Below, one piece after another: positions 1 through 7,987 of a stretch of 39,727 nucleotides of DNA; within the stretch, counting starts at the first letter, position 1; every line of letters starts with the position of its first letter. The notes beneath the pieces are model-generated. The model saw nothing but the letters and a program-made list of their open reading frames with translations, made no database searches and was not told where the DNA came from. The position numbers and the translations under genes were made by a program. The stretch is from an uncultured Opitutia bacterium. Its GTDB lineage: Bacteria; Verrucomicrobiota; Verrucomicrobiia; Opitutales; Opitutaceae. The stretch spans positions 1-39,727 of the forward strand of contig CAIQKV010000007.1 in the NCBI GenBank assembly GCA_903872505.1. The letters are read 5' to 3'.

Positions 1-109
1 CGACACGGGTAAGATCCTGCCGCGCAAGTACACCCATCTCACCACGAAGCACCAGCGCGCCATCACCAAGACCATCAAGCGGTCGCGCAACATGCTCCTC
101 GCCCCGTAA
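1..109 (+). CDS. rpsR: 30S ribosomal protein S18, C-terminal part
   Basis: Only the last 35 codons are in the window; the gene begins upstream of base 1 and stops with TAA at 107-109. The visible tail carries the S18 signature: LPRKYTHLTTKHQRAI followed by a basic stretch with IKRSRNMLLAP, matching the rRNA-contacting C-terminal helix of the family. S18 binds S6 and the central domain of 16S rRNA in the small subunit platform. It is followed 27 bases later by a strong intrinsic terminator, so it is probably the last gene of its operon (in many bacteria rpsF-ssb-rpsR-rplI). Confidence 0.93.
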   Translation, partial: DTGKILPRKYTHLTTKHQRAITKTIKRSRNMLLAP

Positions 110-135
110 GGGTTGCGATTGCCTAATTTCCAGCC

Positions 136-164
136 AGCCGGAGTCTTTGGACTCCGGCTTTTTT
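136..164 (+). terminator. Rho-independent terminator after rpsR
   Basis: A perfect 10-bp stem (136-145 with 150-159, AGCCGGAGTC / GACTCCGGCT), a four-base loop, and a run of six T at 159-164. It lies directly downstream of the rpsR stop. It also decides the start of the next gene, because the open frame of tsaC runs upstream through this hairpin to 113 but the ATG at 170 sits just after the T run. Confidence 0.93.
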
Positions 165-169
165 GCGCC

Positions 170-1168
170 ATGACGGCCCGATCCACAGCTCGAATCTACC
201 GCGGCACCCCCGCCAACCTCGCCCGGCTCGCCCGCCGGCTGCGGGCCGGCGAACTCGTGGCCGTGCCGACCGAGACGGTCTACGGGCTCGCCGCCCACGC
301 GCTCGACGCCCGCGCCTGCCGGAAGATTTTCACCGCCAAGCGCCGGCCGGCCAATGACCCGCTGATCGTGCACATCCACTCGCTCGCGCAGCTGCGCGAG
401 GTCGCCGAGGTCAACGACGCCGCACTGCGGCTCGCGAAAAAGTTCTGGCCCGGCCCGCTGACGATCGTGCTGCCGAAGAAACCGCTGGTGCCGGCCGTCG
501 TGTCCGCCGGGCTGCCGAGCGTGGCGGTGCGGATGCCGAGCCACCCGCTCTTCCGCCGGCTGCTCAAGCTCTGCGGCGTGCCGCTGGCCGCGCCCAGCGC
601 CAATCCGTTCGGCTATGTGAGCCCAACCACCGCCGAACACGTCCGCGCCGGCCTCGGCAACCGGATCCGCCACATCCTCGACGGCGGCCCATGCACCATC
701 GGGCTGGAGTCGACCATCGTGGACCTGCGCGATCCGCAAAAACCCCGGTTGCTGCGGCCCGGCGCCGTGACGCGTGTCGAGCTCGAGCGCACACTCGGTC
801 GCCGCGTGTCTCCGGCGCGCACGCCGGGCTCAGAAAAGGTTGCCCAACTGGCCCCGGGCCGACTCGCCCGGCACTACAGCCCGCGTACACCCGTCACCCT
901 GCACGCGCGGATGTCCCGCGCCCGCGCGGCGCGGAGCCCGGCGAGCGAGGCGTGGATTTTTGTCGGACGGCCGCGCGGGCTGACTGGCCCGAATATTTTC
1001 TGGCTCGACGAACGCGGCGGACTCACGGGCGCGGCGCGGCGGCTGTTCCGCACCCTGCGCAAGGTGGACGCGCACGGCTTTTCCCGGATCCATGCCGAGC
1101 TCGCCCGCGGCGGCGGACTTGCCCCCGCGATCAACGACAGGTTAAAACGGGCAGCCAGCCGTGGGTAA
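170..1168 (+). CDS. tsaC: L-threonylcarbamoyladenylate synthase, Sua5 type
   Basis: Makes threonylcarbamoyl-AMP from threonine, bicarbonate and ATP, the first step of the t6A37 modification of ANN-decoding tRNAs, in the cytoplasm. The 332-residue product has the YrdC/TsaC fold first: VPTETVYGL at about 32-40, the KRRPANDPL segment at 57-65 and APSANPFG, then a linker and the C-terminal Sua5 domain beginning near APGRLARHYSP. Length fits the two-domain Sua5 form rather than the short (about 190 aa) TsaC form. The ATG at 170 was chosen because the frame's earlier start at 113 would put the rpsR terminator inside the coding sequence. It converges on hisC with 30 bases between the stop codons. 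Confidence 0.9.
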   Translation: MTARSTARIYRGTPANLARLARRLRAGELVAVPTETVYGLAAHALDARACRKIFTAKRRPANDPLIVHIHSLAQLREVAEVNDAALRLAKKFWPGPLTIVLPKKPLVPAVVSAGLPSVAVRMPSHPLFRRLLKLCGVPLAAPSANPFGYVSPTTAEHVRAGLGNRIRHILDGGPCTIGLESTIVDLRDPQKPRLLRPGAVTRVELERTLGRRVSPARTPGSEKVAQLAPGRLARHYSPRTPVTLHARMSRARAARSPASEAWIFVGRPRGLTGPNIFWLDERGGLTGAARRLFRTLRKVDAHGFSRIHAELARGGGLAPAINDRLKRAASRG

Positions 1169-1198
1169 CGACCGGTTCCGCCGCGCCGCCAGCCGCGG

Positions 1199-2290
1199 TT
1201 AGCGTCGTGCCGCGGCCAGCTCGGCCAGGAGACGCTCGTTCTGCGCCTTCGTGCCGACGGTGATGCGCAGCCACTCGGGCATCCCGTACGACGCCATCGG
1301 GCGCACGATCAACCCGTGCCGCTGCAGGGCGTCGAACAGCCGCGCACCCTCGCCCACCTTGACCAAAATGAAATTCGCCACGCTCGGCACAAACTCCAGG
1401 CCCTGCTGTTTGAACCCCGCCTCGAGCTGCGCGAGGCCCGCGCGATTCTCCCGAACGCAGCTTTCCACAAACTCGCGGTCGTCCAGCGCGGCCACCGCCG
1501 CCGCCTGCGCGATCGCATTCACGTTGAACGGCTGCCGGACGCGGTTGAGCAGCGCCACGATGTCCGCGGTCGCGTACCCGTAGCCCACCCGCAGCGCGGC
1601 GAGCCCGTAGATCTTGGAGAACGTCCGCAGGCAGACGACCTTCCGCCCCTCGCGGATCAGCGGCCGCAGGTCCGGCGCGTCCGCGACGTAGTCCGCGTAG
1701 GCCTCGTCGAACACCGCCACGACGTGGTCGGGCAGCGCGCGGGCGAACGCCAGCAGCTCCGCCGCCGTGTTTGCCGTGCCGGTCGGGTTGTTCGGGCTGC
1801 ACACGTACACCAGCTTCGTCCGCGGCGTGATCGCCGCGGCGATGCGGGCGAGGTCGTGGCGGTGATTCGTGAGCGGCACCTCCACCGCCTTGGCGCCGAA
1901 CACCAGCGTGACCAGCTTGTAGACGACGAACGCCGGCGCACCCATGACCACCTCGTCGCCGGGGCGCAGCAGCGCATGGCCCAGGAACTCGATGATCTCG
2001 TTGGAGCCGTTGCCGATGATGAACTGGTCCGCCGCGAGTCCGCGGACTGACGCCAGCTTCTGGCGCAGCGCAAAACATCCGCCGTCCGGGTAGAGTTCGC
2101 CGTGCAGCAGCGCGCGCTGCGCCGCGAGGAGGGCCTTGGGCGACGGCCCGAACGGGTTTTCATTCGACGCCAGCTTGATGATACCCGCGGGATCGAGCCC
2201 GAGCTCGCGCGCGACCTCCTCGATCGGCTTGCCCGGCTCGTAGACCGGCTGCGTCAGCACGGCGGGATTGACCAGTGACTCGAACTTCAT
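1199..2290 (-). CDS. hisC: Histidinol-phosphate aminotransferase
   Basis: PLP enzyme that transaminates imidazole acetol-phosphate with glutamate in histidine biosynthesis; cytoplasmic dimer. The 363-residue protein shows the fold-type I, class II aminotransferase pattern: SNENPFGPSP at 42-51, SPNNPTG at 165-171, the FDEAYADY segment near 194-201, the PLP lysine in TFSKIYGLAALRVGYG (K226) and a C-terminal LRITVGT. Start taken at MKFESL, position 2290; a start 18 bases upstream is possible but adds residues with no family resemblance. No other his gene is nearby, so it is an isolated copy. Related enzymes also act on aromatic amino acids or as threonine-phosphate decarboxylases, but the motifs favour HisC. 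Confidence 0.88.
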   Translation of the reverse strand: MKFESLVNPAVLTQPVYEPGKPIEEVARELGLDPAGIIKLASNENPFGPSPKALLAAQRALLHGELYPDGGCFALRQKLASVRGLAADQFIIGNGSNEIIEFLGHALLRPGDEVVMGAPAFVVYKLVTLVFGAKAVEVPLTNHRHDLARIAAAITPRTKLVYVCSPNNPTGTANTAAELLAFARALPDHVVAVFDEAYADYVADAPDLRPLIREGRKVVCLRTFSKIYGLAALRVGYGYATADIVALLNRVRQPFNVNAIAQAAAVAALDDREFVESCVRENRAGLAQLEAGFKQQGLEFVPSVANFILVKVGEGARLFDALQRHGLIVRPMASYGMPEWLRITVGTKAQNERLLAELAAARR

Positions 2291-2350
2291 CCAAGCAGGA
2301 GAGCACAAATCACGGCGCGGGCAAAACCCTTAAATATTTGAAGCCGGAGG

Positions 2351-2438
2351 CCAGGAACCCCGGAACCGGTCATGGTTGATCCATTTCCTGGTTTCCTGCC
2401 TGCCAGCCGAAGCCTTGGCGAAGGCGGGGCTTCCGGCT
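2351..2438. repeat. REP-like intergenic inverted-repeat cluster
   Basis: The 155-base gap between the hisC start and the HAD gene stop contains two nested dyads. One has arms AGCCGAAGCC (2405-2414) and GGCTTCCGGCT (2428-2438) with an inner GCCTT/AAGGC hairpin. The other pairs CCAGGAA (2351-2357) with TTCCTGG (2385-2391). There is no T run on either side, so it is not a standard terminator. The composition and nesting resemble short dispersed palindromic elements; a second copy was not found in this window. Confidence 0.4.
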
Positions 2439-2445
2439 AAAATCC

Positions 2446-3039
2446 TCAAACCCGCCGGCTCGGCACGCGCACGACCTGCATCCCGGCCGCCAGTGCGCCC
2501 TTGATGCCGGGCTCGGCGTCCTCGAACACGAGGCAGGTCTCCGGGGGCACGCCGAGAAGCCTGGCCGCCAGCAGGAACATGTCCGGCGAGGGCTTGCCGT
2601 GCTTCACGTCGTCCGCCGTCACCACCGCGCGGAACAGGTGCGCGAGCCCGGTGATTTCAAGCGAGCGCTCCACGATCATGCGCGGCCCGCCCGAGGCGAT
2701 GGCCATGGGATGCGTGGCGTGCATGCGCCGGGCAAAATCCACCACCGGCCCGATGAGCTTCGCGTCCGCCTGCAGCTCGGTGAACAGTGCCTCCTTGGCG
2801 TGAAACACAAGGTCGGGGTCGAGCTTGAGTTTGTAATGCTCCCCGAACAGCTCCGCGACCCGGCGCGTCGGCACGCCGCCGAGCTTGTAGAAAAAGTCCT
2901 CGTCCAGCGCATGCGGCAGCCCGGCCGCGCGCATCGCCTTGTCCCACGCCCGGTAATGCAGGGGCATCGTGTCGATGAGCGTGCCGTCGAGGTCGAAGAT
3001 GTAGCCGGAAAACTCGCCGGGCGGAATGTCGAGATGCAT
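2446..3039 (-). CDS. HAD-family phosphatase, beta-phosphoglucomutase-like
   Basis: A 197-residue haloacid dehalogenase superfamily protein. The motif I aspartates are in FDLDGTLID (D16 nucleophile, D18 acid/base), followed by a helical cap (about 24-90). Motif II is IASGGP, the motif III lysine is in HGKPSP, and motif IV is VFEDAEPGI. This order and the C1-type cap place it with sugar-phosphate phosphatases and beta-phosphoglucomutases; substrate cannot be told from sequence. The start at 3039 (MHLDIP) leaves a normal leader before motif I; an extension to 3072 is possible but its residues look non-family. It lies 46 bases downstream of the arsN-like gene on the same strand and may be read through from the ars operon, though nothing links it to arsenic. 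Confidence 0.82.
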   Translation of the reverse strand: MHLDIPPGEFSGYIFDLDGTLIDTMPLHYRAWDKAMRAAGLPHALDEDFFYKLGGVPTRRVAELFGEHYKLKLDPDLVFHAKEALFTELQADAKLIGPVVDFARRMHATHPMAIASGGPRMIVERSLEITGLAHLFRAVVTADDVKHGKPSPDMFLLAARLLGVPPETCLVFEDAEPGIKGALAAGMQVVRVPSRRV

Positions 3040-3085
3040 GAACCGCGCACGCCACGGGCAAACCCGCCCCATGGCAACGGCAAAG

Positions 3086-3613
3086 TCAGGCGGTGCCGGC
3101 TACCGCGCTCCGCCGCTCGAGCAGCAGCGTGTCGCGCCACTGGCCGGCCAGCGGGCCGTGTGTCATTTTCCCAATCCGCTCGCGGCGGCCCACGGTCCGG
3201 AACCCATGCCGCACGTGCAGCGCGATGCTCGGCTGGTTTTCCGGGAAAATCCCCGCCTGCAACATCCAGATCCCCGCCACTTCCGAGCGCTCAATCAGGT
3301 CGGCCATCAGCGCGTCGCCCACGCCGCGGCCCCGGGCGGCGGCGGCGACATATACGCTCACCTCGGCCACACCCGCATAGACGCAGCGGTCCGACACGGG
3401 CGTAAGGCACGCCCAGCCGACAATGCCGCCCGAAGCATCGCGAGCCACCAAGCTGCAGCCGGCAACTTTTGCCTCGCTCCAATTGGCAAACGAGTCCGGC
3501 GGCGCCGGCGCGAAAGTCGCGTGTCCCGTCGCGATGCCCTCGCGGTAAATCGCCGCCACCGCCGGCCAGTCGGCCGCGGTCATCGCCGCAATTTGAATCC
3601 CAGGTGCGCCCAT
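3086..3613 (-). CDS. arsN: GNAT N-acetyltransferase, ArsN / phosphinothricin acetyltransferase-like
   Basis: A 175-residue GNAT protein of the phosphinothricin acetyltransferase (PAT) branch. Visible features are an N-terminal MTAADWPAVAAIYREGI helix, the strand AGVAEVSVYV (80-89), the acetyl-CoA pyrophosphate loop RGRGVG (94-99), and the PAT-like tail PENQPSIALHVRHGF. It is the fourth gene of the arsR-arsC-acr3 operon, starting 9 bases after the acr3 stop, so it is surely cotranscribed. In this position such genes are called arsN; ArsN1 proteins are known to N-acetylate the organoarsenical antibiotic arsinothricin, and PAT-type enzymes act on phosphinothricin or methionine sulfoximine. Substrate here is inference from context. 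The upstream in-frame start at 3652 would overlap acr3 and is less likely. Confidence 0.75.
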   Translation of the reverse strand: MGAPGIQIAAMTAADWPAVAAIYREGIATGHATFAPAPPDSFANWSEAKVAGCSLVARDASGGIVGWACLTPVSDRCVYAGVAEVSVYVAAAARGRGVGDALMADLIERSEVAGIWMLQAGIFPENQPSIALHVRHGFRTVGRRERIGKMTHGPLAGQWRDTLLLERRSAVAGTA

Positions 3614-3621
3614 GTCGCCGG

Positions 3622-4677
3622 TCAGGCTGGACGAGCCAGCCGGCGTTTCCAAGCCAAGGCGACGCTCACCAGCAGAATAAGTGCCGGCACCTCCACCAGC
3701 GGCCCCACCACCGCGGCGAACGCCGCGCCCGATGCGAGCCCGAACACGCCCACCGCCACGGCGATCGCCAGCTCGAAATTATTGCCGGCCGCGGTGAAGG
3801 CCAAGGTGGCCGCCCGCTCGTAGTCCGTGCCCGCGCGGATGCTCATCCAGAACGTCGCGAAGAACATGATGCCAAAATATACCAGCAGCGGCAGCGCGAT
3901 CCGCAGCACGTCGAGCGGGATGCGGATGACCGTGTCACCCTTCAGGCTGAACATCACGAAGATCGTGAACAGCAGCGCGCCGAGCGTCAGCGGGCTGATC
4001 ACCGCGGAAAACTTCCCGTCGTACCAGGCCACGCGCGCGCCGCGGCGCAGGCCGAGCCGCGTCAGCCAGCCGGCGAGGAACGGGATGCCGAGGTAGATGA
4101 AGACACTCTTCGCCACGGCCGCGATCGTGATGCTCGACAGGTCGAGCGCGCCGGTGTGCACGCCGACCAGCGGCGGCAGCACCCGCAGGAAGAGCCACGC
4201 GAGCGGTGCGAAGCAAAAGACCTGGAAGAGCGCGTTGAACGCCACGAGGCCCGCGCAGTATTCCCGGCTCCCGCCCGCGAGGTCATTCCACACGATCACC
4301 ATCGCGATGCAGCGGGCCAGCCCGATCAAGACCAGGCCGGCGAAGTATTCCGGCCGGTCGCGGAGGAAGATCACCGCCAGCGCGAACATCAGCACCGGGC
4401 CGACCAGCCAGTTCTGGACGAGGGAGAGCACCAGCACCTTCCGGTCCCGGAACACGTCGCCCAGCTCCTCGTAGTGCACCTTGGCCAGCGGCGGGTACAT
4501 CATCACGATCAACCCGATCGCAATCGGGATCGAGGTGGTGCCGATGCTCCACGCAGTCAGCGCCGACGGGATGGCCGGCACCCAGCGGCCCGCCAGCAGC
4601 CCCGCCGCCATCGCGAGGAAGATCCAGAGCGTAAGATAGCGGTCGAGGAACGAAAGCCGGGCGGAAATGGGATTCAT
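3622..4677 (-). CDS. acr3: Arsenite efflux transporter Acr3
   Basis: A 351-residue inner-membrane carrier with about ten hydrophobic segments, of the BART/ACR3 family that exports arsenite. The two residues diagnostic of Acr3 are present: the cysteine in LARCIAMV (C123), needed for As(III) transport, and the glutamate in [11 protein letters not shown] (E302). [14 protein letters not shown] near 148-161 is also typical of the family. It sits 25 bases after arsC and is followed by the arsN-like gene, in the order sensor, reductase, pump, acetyltransferase. Its leader is pyrimidine-rich and has no Shine-Dalgarno. Family assignment is firm; it is not the unrelated ArsB type. Confidence 0.93.
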   Translation of the reverse strand: MNPISARLSFLDRYLTLWIFLAMAAGLLAGRWVPAIPSALTAWSIGTTSIPIAIGLIVMMYPPLAKVHYEELGDVFRDRKVLVLSLVQNWLVGPVLMFALAVIFLRDRPEYFAGLVLIGLARCIAMVIVWNDLAGGSREYCAGLVAFNALFQVFCFAPLAWLFLRVLPPLVGVHTGALDLSSITIAAVAKSVFIYLGIPFLAGWLTRLGLRRGARVAWYDGKFSAVISPLTLGALLFTIFVMFSLKGDTVIRIPLDVLRIALPLLVYFGIMFFATFWMSIRAGTDYERAATLAFTAAGNNFELAIAVAVGVFGLASGAAFAAVVGPLVEVPALILLVSVALAWKRRLARPA

Positions 4678-4702
4678 GGGAGGAGAATGTAGTTCGTGGC
4701 GG

Positions 4703-5215
4703 TCAGGCCTTCATCGCCGACTCGCCCGGGAGCTTGAACTCATCGCCCACGCCGCGCACCGCCACCGCGTCGAGCAGCTTGGCGTCGGGAAACGCGCAGA
4801 ACAGGTCCACCCGCCGCGCGATCTGCGAGGCCACGTTCACGAAAAAACGGTATTTCTCGTCCTCGGTCCCGGTCGCCGCCGCCGGGTCGGGTGAGCCCCA
4901 GTGCGCGATCATCGGCTGGCCCGGCCAGACCGGGCAGGCCTCCTTCGCGTTGTCGCACACGGTGATGACAAAATCGAACTTCACCCCCTTGAACTCGTCC
5001 CACGACTTCGAGCGTGCCGCACTGGCGTCGAGGTTGTATTTCTCGCGCAGCGTGCGGACCGCCAGCGGGTTCACCCGGCCGGTGGGGTGCGAGCCGGCGC
5101 TGACCACCTCGAAGCGGCCCTGGCCCTTCGCGCGGAGCAGGTATTCGCCGAGGATGGAGCGGGCCGAGTTGCCCGTGCAGAGGATCAGGACCTGGTAGGG
5201 TGGCTTTGGGTTCAT
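4703..5215 (-). CDS. arsC: Arsenate reductase, thioredoxin-coupled ArsC
   Basis: Reduces arsenate to arsenite for export by Acr3. The 170-residue protein has the low-molecular-weight phosphatase loop CTGNSAR (C13 to R19), the AGSHPTG segment, and the redox pair in CDNAKEACP (C87 and C94). Three cysteines at this spacing match the Bacillus/Staphylococcus thioredoxin-linked ArsC, rather than the glutaredoxin-linked E. coli type. The protein is longer than those (about 140 aa) at the C-terminus, where residues from about 130 on ([16 protein letters not shown]) form a helical tail common in Acr3-linked ArsC. It begins 6 bases after the arsR stop, indicating translational coupling. Confidence 0.92.
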   Translation of the reverse strand: MNPKPPYQVLILCTGNSARSILGEYLLRAKGQGRFEVVSAGSHPTGRVNPLAVRTLREKYNLDASAARSKSWDEFKGVKFDFVITVCDNAKEACPVWPGQPMIAHWGSPDPAAATGTEDEKYRFFVNVASQIARRVDLFCAFPDAKLLDAVAVRGVGDEFKLPGESAMKA

Positions 5216-5221
5216 GGAAAA

Positions 5222-5584
5222 TCAGGCCGCGGGAGCGCAGCCGCACGGGCTGGTCCGGGCGAACTTGGGTGCAAACTTCCTCCGCCGGGCCAGATCGCGC
5301 CGGAACACCGGGTTTTCGCGCGTGCAGTCCTGCAGGCAGGCGAGGTTGGCCCGCAGCTCCCGCGGCGGCTTCGCCGGCAGCGCGTAGACCATCCAGTTGC
5401 CCGAGCGCTCGCAGACGACCAGTCCGCGGGAACGCAGGTAGGCGAGGTGCTTCGAGATCTTCACCTGCGGCGCGCGCAGGATTTGCTGGAAATGGCAGAC
5501 GCAGAGCGGCCCCTGCGCCAGCACGTGGAGCACGCGCAGCCGCGTCTCGTCGCACAGGCATTCGTAGATTTTGACCAGCTTCAC
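5222..5584 (-). CDS. arsR: ArsR-family metalloregulator of the ars operon
   Basis: A 120-residue winged-helix repressor and first gene of the ars operon. ETRLRVLHVL is the family's first helix, and LCVCHFQQIL (C28, C30) is the equivalent of the ELCVCDL metal-binding motif on the recognition-side helix. VKISKHLAYLRSRGLV is the DNA-recognition helix, followed by the wing. More cysteines occur at C9 and C11 and in a C-terminal CGC (about 114-116), so the As(III) site could differ from the classic one. The start codon is GTG at 5584. A promoter with an overlapping perfect inverted repeat lies immediately upstream, which implies autorepression relieved by arsenite. Confidence 0.9.
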   Translation of the reverse strand: MKLVKIYECLCDETRLRVLHVLAQGPLCVCHFQQILRAPQVKISKHLAYLRSRGLVVCERSGNWMVYALPAKPPRELRANLACLQDCTRENPVFRRDLARRRKFAPKFARTSPCGCAPAA

Positions 5585-5591
5585 GCCCGAT

Positions 5592-5621
5592 ACTATATTC
5601 CGTTTAAGGAATATAGTTCAA
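5592..5621 (-). promoter_or_regulatory. ars promoter with overlapping ArsR-type operator
   Basis: On the minus strand a -35 TTGAAC (5616-5621), an 18-base spacer and a -10 TATAGT (5592-5597) precede arsR. A perfect 10-bp inverted repeat, ACTATATTCC / GGAATATAGT (5592-5601 and 5608-5617) with a 6-base spacer, covers the whole -10 and reaches into the -35, as expected for a repressor operator. The predicted transcription start (about 5585) coincides with the GTG at 5584, so the mRNA may be leaderless. Confidence 0.75.
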
Positions 5622-5662
5622 GCCGGAACCGGGCGGCGTAACCCAAACGTCACCGGGTGGTT

Positions 5663-7129
5663 TCAGTGCCCCGCACGGGGGTTCGCCTTCTCGAGCCGCT
5701 TGAGTTCGGCGAGCGAGCGGGTCTTCAGCCGGGCGGCACCGCGGTTGGCCTTGGTCCGGACCCGCGGGCCCGTTGCGAGGCGCTTCTTCGCCGCCGCGAT
5801 CGCCCGCCGGTAGCGGGGCAGCCACGGGGCCTGCGCCACGAGCATCTCGTCCACCATCTGCCAGATCTCGGGCGGGTTGCAGACCGCCCCGACGAGGGGA
5901 TCCATCATGAACGCCTGGCGCAGCAGCGTGTCGTCGCCGGCCACCGCCGCCTCGACGCCGAGCCGCTGCACGCTGATCGAGGCGTTGCACACCGCGGCGC
6001 AGCCGAGCGGCAGGTCACCGAACTGCGGCATGTTGATGCCGTGGCGGTCGACGAAACCGGGCGCCTCGATGATGGCGTCCTCCGGGAGATTGGTGATGGT
6101 GCCGCGGTTCGGCAGGTTGAAGTGCCCGCGGTAGACCCGGCCGGTCTCGATCGCCTCAAGGATGCGGCTGCCGTGCTCCTCGCTGCGGTTCTCCGCAGTG
6201 TAGCGCAGCGGTTCCGGGCGTTTCGTCTTGGCCAGCTCCGCCTCAAACCAGTGCCGGCCCTCGATGCAGACGCGCAGGTAGCCGCCCGTCTCCCCGAGGA
6301 TCCACGAGCTCATGTCGATCCACTTCTTGATCTCGTCCGGCCGCTTGCGGTACCAGGGCACGTACTCGCTCAGGTGGCCGTTCGACTCGGTGGAGTAGTA
6401 GCCGAAGCGCCGGAGCATATCGATGCGCACCTTCTCCTCGCGCCGGTAAACCTTGTGCCGCTCGAACGCCGCCAGCAGCTCCGGGGTGCGCTCGCGGCCG
6501 TCGGCCTTGACCGAGACGAACCACGTCTGGTGGTTGATGCCGGCGCAGATGATGTCGACCTCCGACTTCTTCTTGCCCAGCGCCTCCGCAATCTGGAAAT
6601 GCCCGTGCTGCACGCCGTGGCAGAGACCCACGCAGCGCACGCCGCCGTACTTGTTCACGGCCCAGGTCATCATCGCCATCGGGTTGGCGTAGTTGAGCAG
6701 CAGGCAGTCCGGCGCGGCCACTTCCCGGATGTCGCGGCAGAAATCCAGCAGCGCCGAGATGCCGCGCTGCGCATACATGATGCCGCCCGCGCACAGCGTG
6801 TCGCCGACGCACTGGTCCACGCCGTACTTCAGCGGGATCTCGATATCGTGGGCGAAGGCCTCCAGCCCGCCGATGCGCACCACCGTGAACACGTACTTCG
6901 CGCCGCGCAGCGCCTCCCGGCGGTTCGTGGTCGCGGTGATCTGCGTCGGCAGGCCGTTGGCGGCGATGTCGGCCCGGCAGAGGTCGGTGACCATCTTCAG
7001 GTTCCGGGCGTTGATGTCGGTGAAGGCGAACTCGACGTTCGCGAACTCCGGGACGGCGAGCAGGTCGGCGAGCAGCCGGCGGGTGAAGCCGATCGAGCCG
7101 GCGCCGATGAAGGTGATCTTGAAGGACAT
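5663..7129 (-). CDS. Glycoside hydrolase family 4, alpha-galactosidase/alpha-glucosidase-like
   Basis: A 488-residue GH4 protein; this family cleaves alpha-glycosides by an NAD+- and Mn2+-dependent redox mechanism in the cytoplasm. The Rossmann start ITFIGAGSIGFTRRLL is at 5-20, with DIN near 38-40 for the adenosine ribose. NYANPMAMM is at 146-154, the metal-binding cysteine is in CHGVQHGH (C170, H171), and GINHQTWF is at 197-204. GVDQCVGDT (103-111) resembles the MelA/alpha-galactosidase branch rather than 6-phospho-glycosidases. The ATG at 7129 (MSFKITF) places the Rossmann motif at the very start, as usual; the frame extends upstream to 7210 without family resemblance. No transporter lies beside it. 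Confidence 0.88.
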   Translation of the reverse strand: MSFKITFIGAGSIGFTRRLLADLLAVPEFANVEFAFTDINARNLKMVTDLCRADIAANGLPTQITATTNRREALRGAKYVFTVVRIGGLEAFAHDIEIPLKYGVDQCVGDTLCAGGIMYAQRGISALLDFCRDIREVAAPDCLLLNYANPMAMMTWAVNKYGGVRCVGLCHGVQHGHFQIAEALGKKKSEVDIICAGINHQTWFVSVKADGRERTPELLAAFERHKVYRREEKVRIDMLRRFGYYSTESNGHLSEYVPWYRKRPDEIKKWIDMSSWILGETGGYLRVCIEGRHWFEAELAKTKRPEPLRYTAENRSEEHGSRILEAIETGRVYRGHFNLPNRGTITNLPEDAIIEAPGFVDRHGINMPQFGDLPLGCAAVCNASISVQRLGVEAAVAGDDTLLRQAFMMDPLVGAVCNPPEIWQMVDEMLVAQAPWLPRYRRAIAAAKKRLATGPRVRTKANRGAARLKTRSLAELKRLEKANPRAGH

Positions 7130-7208
7130 GGTGGGGGAGGAAATTTCTCCCGGAAGCTGGACCGTTCCGGGCCCGCTGGCGACGCCGAAAAGCCGCCCGG
7201 GCCGGGCC

Positions 7209-7243
7209 AAAAAAAAGGCGCCCCGGCAAATCGCCAGGACGCC
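7209..7243 (-). terminator. Rho-independent terminator after peroxiredoxin
   Basis: Read on the minus strand, an 11-bp stem (7233-7243 with 7217-7227, two G-U pairs) with a five-base loop is followed by eight T (7216-7209). It starts 19 bases after the peroxiredoxin stop and isolates it from the GH4 gene. Confidence 0.9.
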
Positions 7244-7262
7244 CGCAAAACGGTTCGGACGC

Positions 7263-7898
7263 TCAGTGGTGGGCGAGATAGTCCGCGACCCCGGCGTTGG
7301 TCGCCTTCATGCCGGCCTTGCCGCGGGCCCAGTTGGCGGGGCAGACCTCGCCATGCTTCTCGAAGAATTGCAGGGCGTCCACCATGCGCAGCGCTTCATC
7401 CACATTGCGGCCGAGCGGCAGGTCGTTCACGAGCGCGTGGCGCACCGTGCCCTTGCGGTCGATCAGGAACAGGCCGCGGTAGGCGATCAGGTCGCCGGTC
7501 GCGGTGAAGGGCGCGCCGGGCGTCGCGCCCGGGTGGAGTTCGCCCGCCAGCACGCCGTAGGCGGACGAGATCGTCTTGTTGGTGTCGGCGACAATGGGAT
7601 AGGTCACACCCTTGATGCCGCCGTGGTCCTTCGCCACCTGCAGCCAGCCCCAGTGCGACTGCTCGGTGTCCGTCGAGCAGGCCACCACCGCGGTGTGGCG
7701 CGACTCGAACTCGGCCAGCGCGGCCTGGAAGGCGTGCAGCTCGCTGGGGCAGACGAACGTGAAGTCCTTCGGGTAGAAGAAAAACACGACATGCTGCTTG
7801 TCGAGATAGCGGGTCAGGGAGAAGTCGCTGACGACCTCGCCGTTGACGACGGCGTTGGCTTTGAAGACGGGGGCGGATTTGCCGACGAGAGTGCTCAT
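7263..7898 (-). CDS. Typical 2-Cys peroxiredoxin (AhpC/Prx1 group)
   Basis: A 211-residue thiol peroxidase that reduces H2O2, alkyl hydroperoxides or peroxynitrite in the cytoplasm. The peroxidatic cysteine is C50 in FYPKDFTFVCPSE, and the resolving cysteine is C186 in GEVCPANW, close to the C-terminus, as in typical 2-Cys enzymes. RGLFLIDRKG at 141-150 is the conserved strand. About a dozen residues inserted at roughly 121-135 (HPGATPGAPFTATG), between the AYGVL and AYRGLF segments, are longer than usual in AhpC. No reductase subunit (AhpF) is adjacent. The leader seems absent: the -10 lies so close that transcription would begin at the ATG. Confidence 0.92.
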   Translation of the reverse strand: MSTLVGKSAPVFKANAVVNGEVVSDFSLTRYLDKQHVVFFFYPKDFTFVCPSELHAFQAALAEFESRHTAVVACSTDTEQSHWGWLQVAKDHGGIKGVTYPIVADTNKTISSAYGVLAGELHPGATPGAPFTATGDLIAYRGLFLIDRKGTVRHALVNDLPLGRNVDEALRMVDALQFFEKHGEVCPANWARGKAGMKATNAGVADYLAHH

Positions 7899-7904
7899 GC
7901 CGGC

Positions 7905-7932
7905 AATTTATGACCGCCGGTCCGTTCCGCAA
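7905..7932 (-). promoter_or_regulatory. Candidate promoter of peroxiredoxin
   Basis: On the minus strand, TTGCGG (7927-7932), a 16-base spacer and TAAATT (7905-7910). The -10 ends 7 bases before the A of the ATG at 7898, so the predicted transcript starts at or beside the start codon (leaderless). No known oxidative-stress operator was recognised. Confidence 0.5.
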
Positions 7933-7987
7933 GACCCGAGCGGCCGGCGGGCCGGAAAAATCGTCCCGCCGCCGGGTTCCGGCCCGG

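Noticed and set aside
113..169. Upstream extension of tsaC to 113
   Set aside because: It would place the rpsR terminator inside the coding sequence; the ATG at 170 follows the T run.
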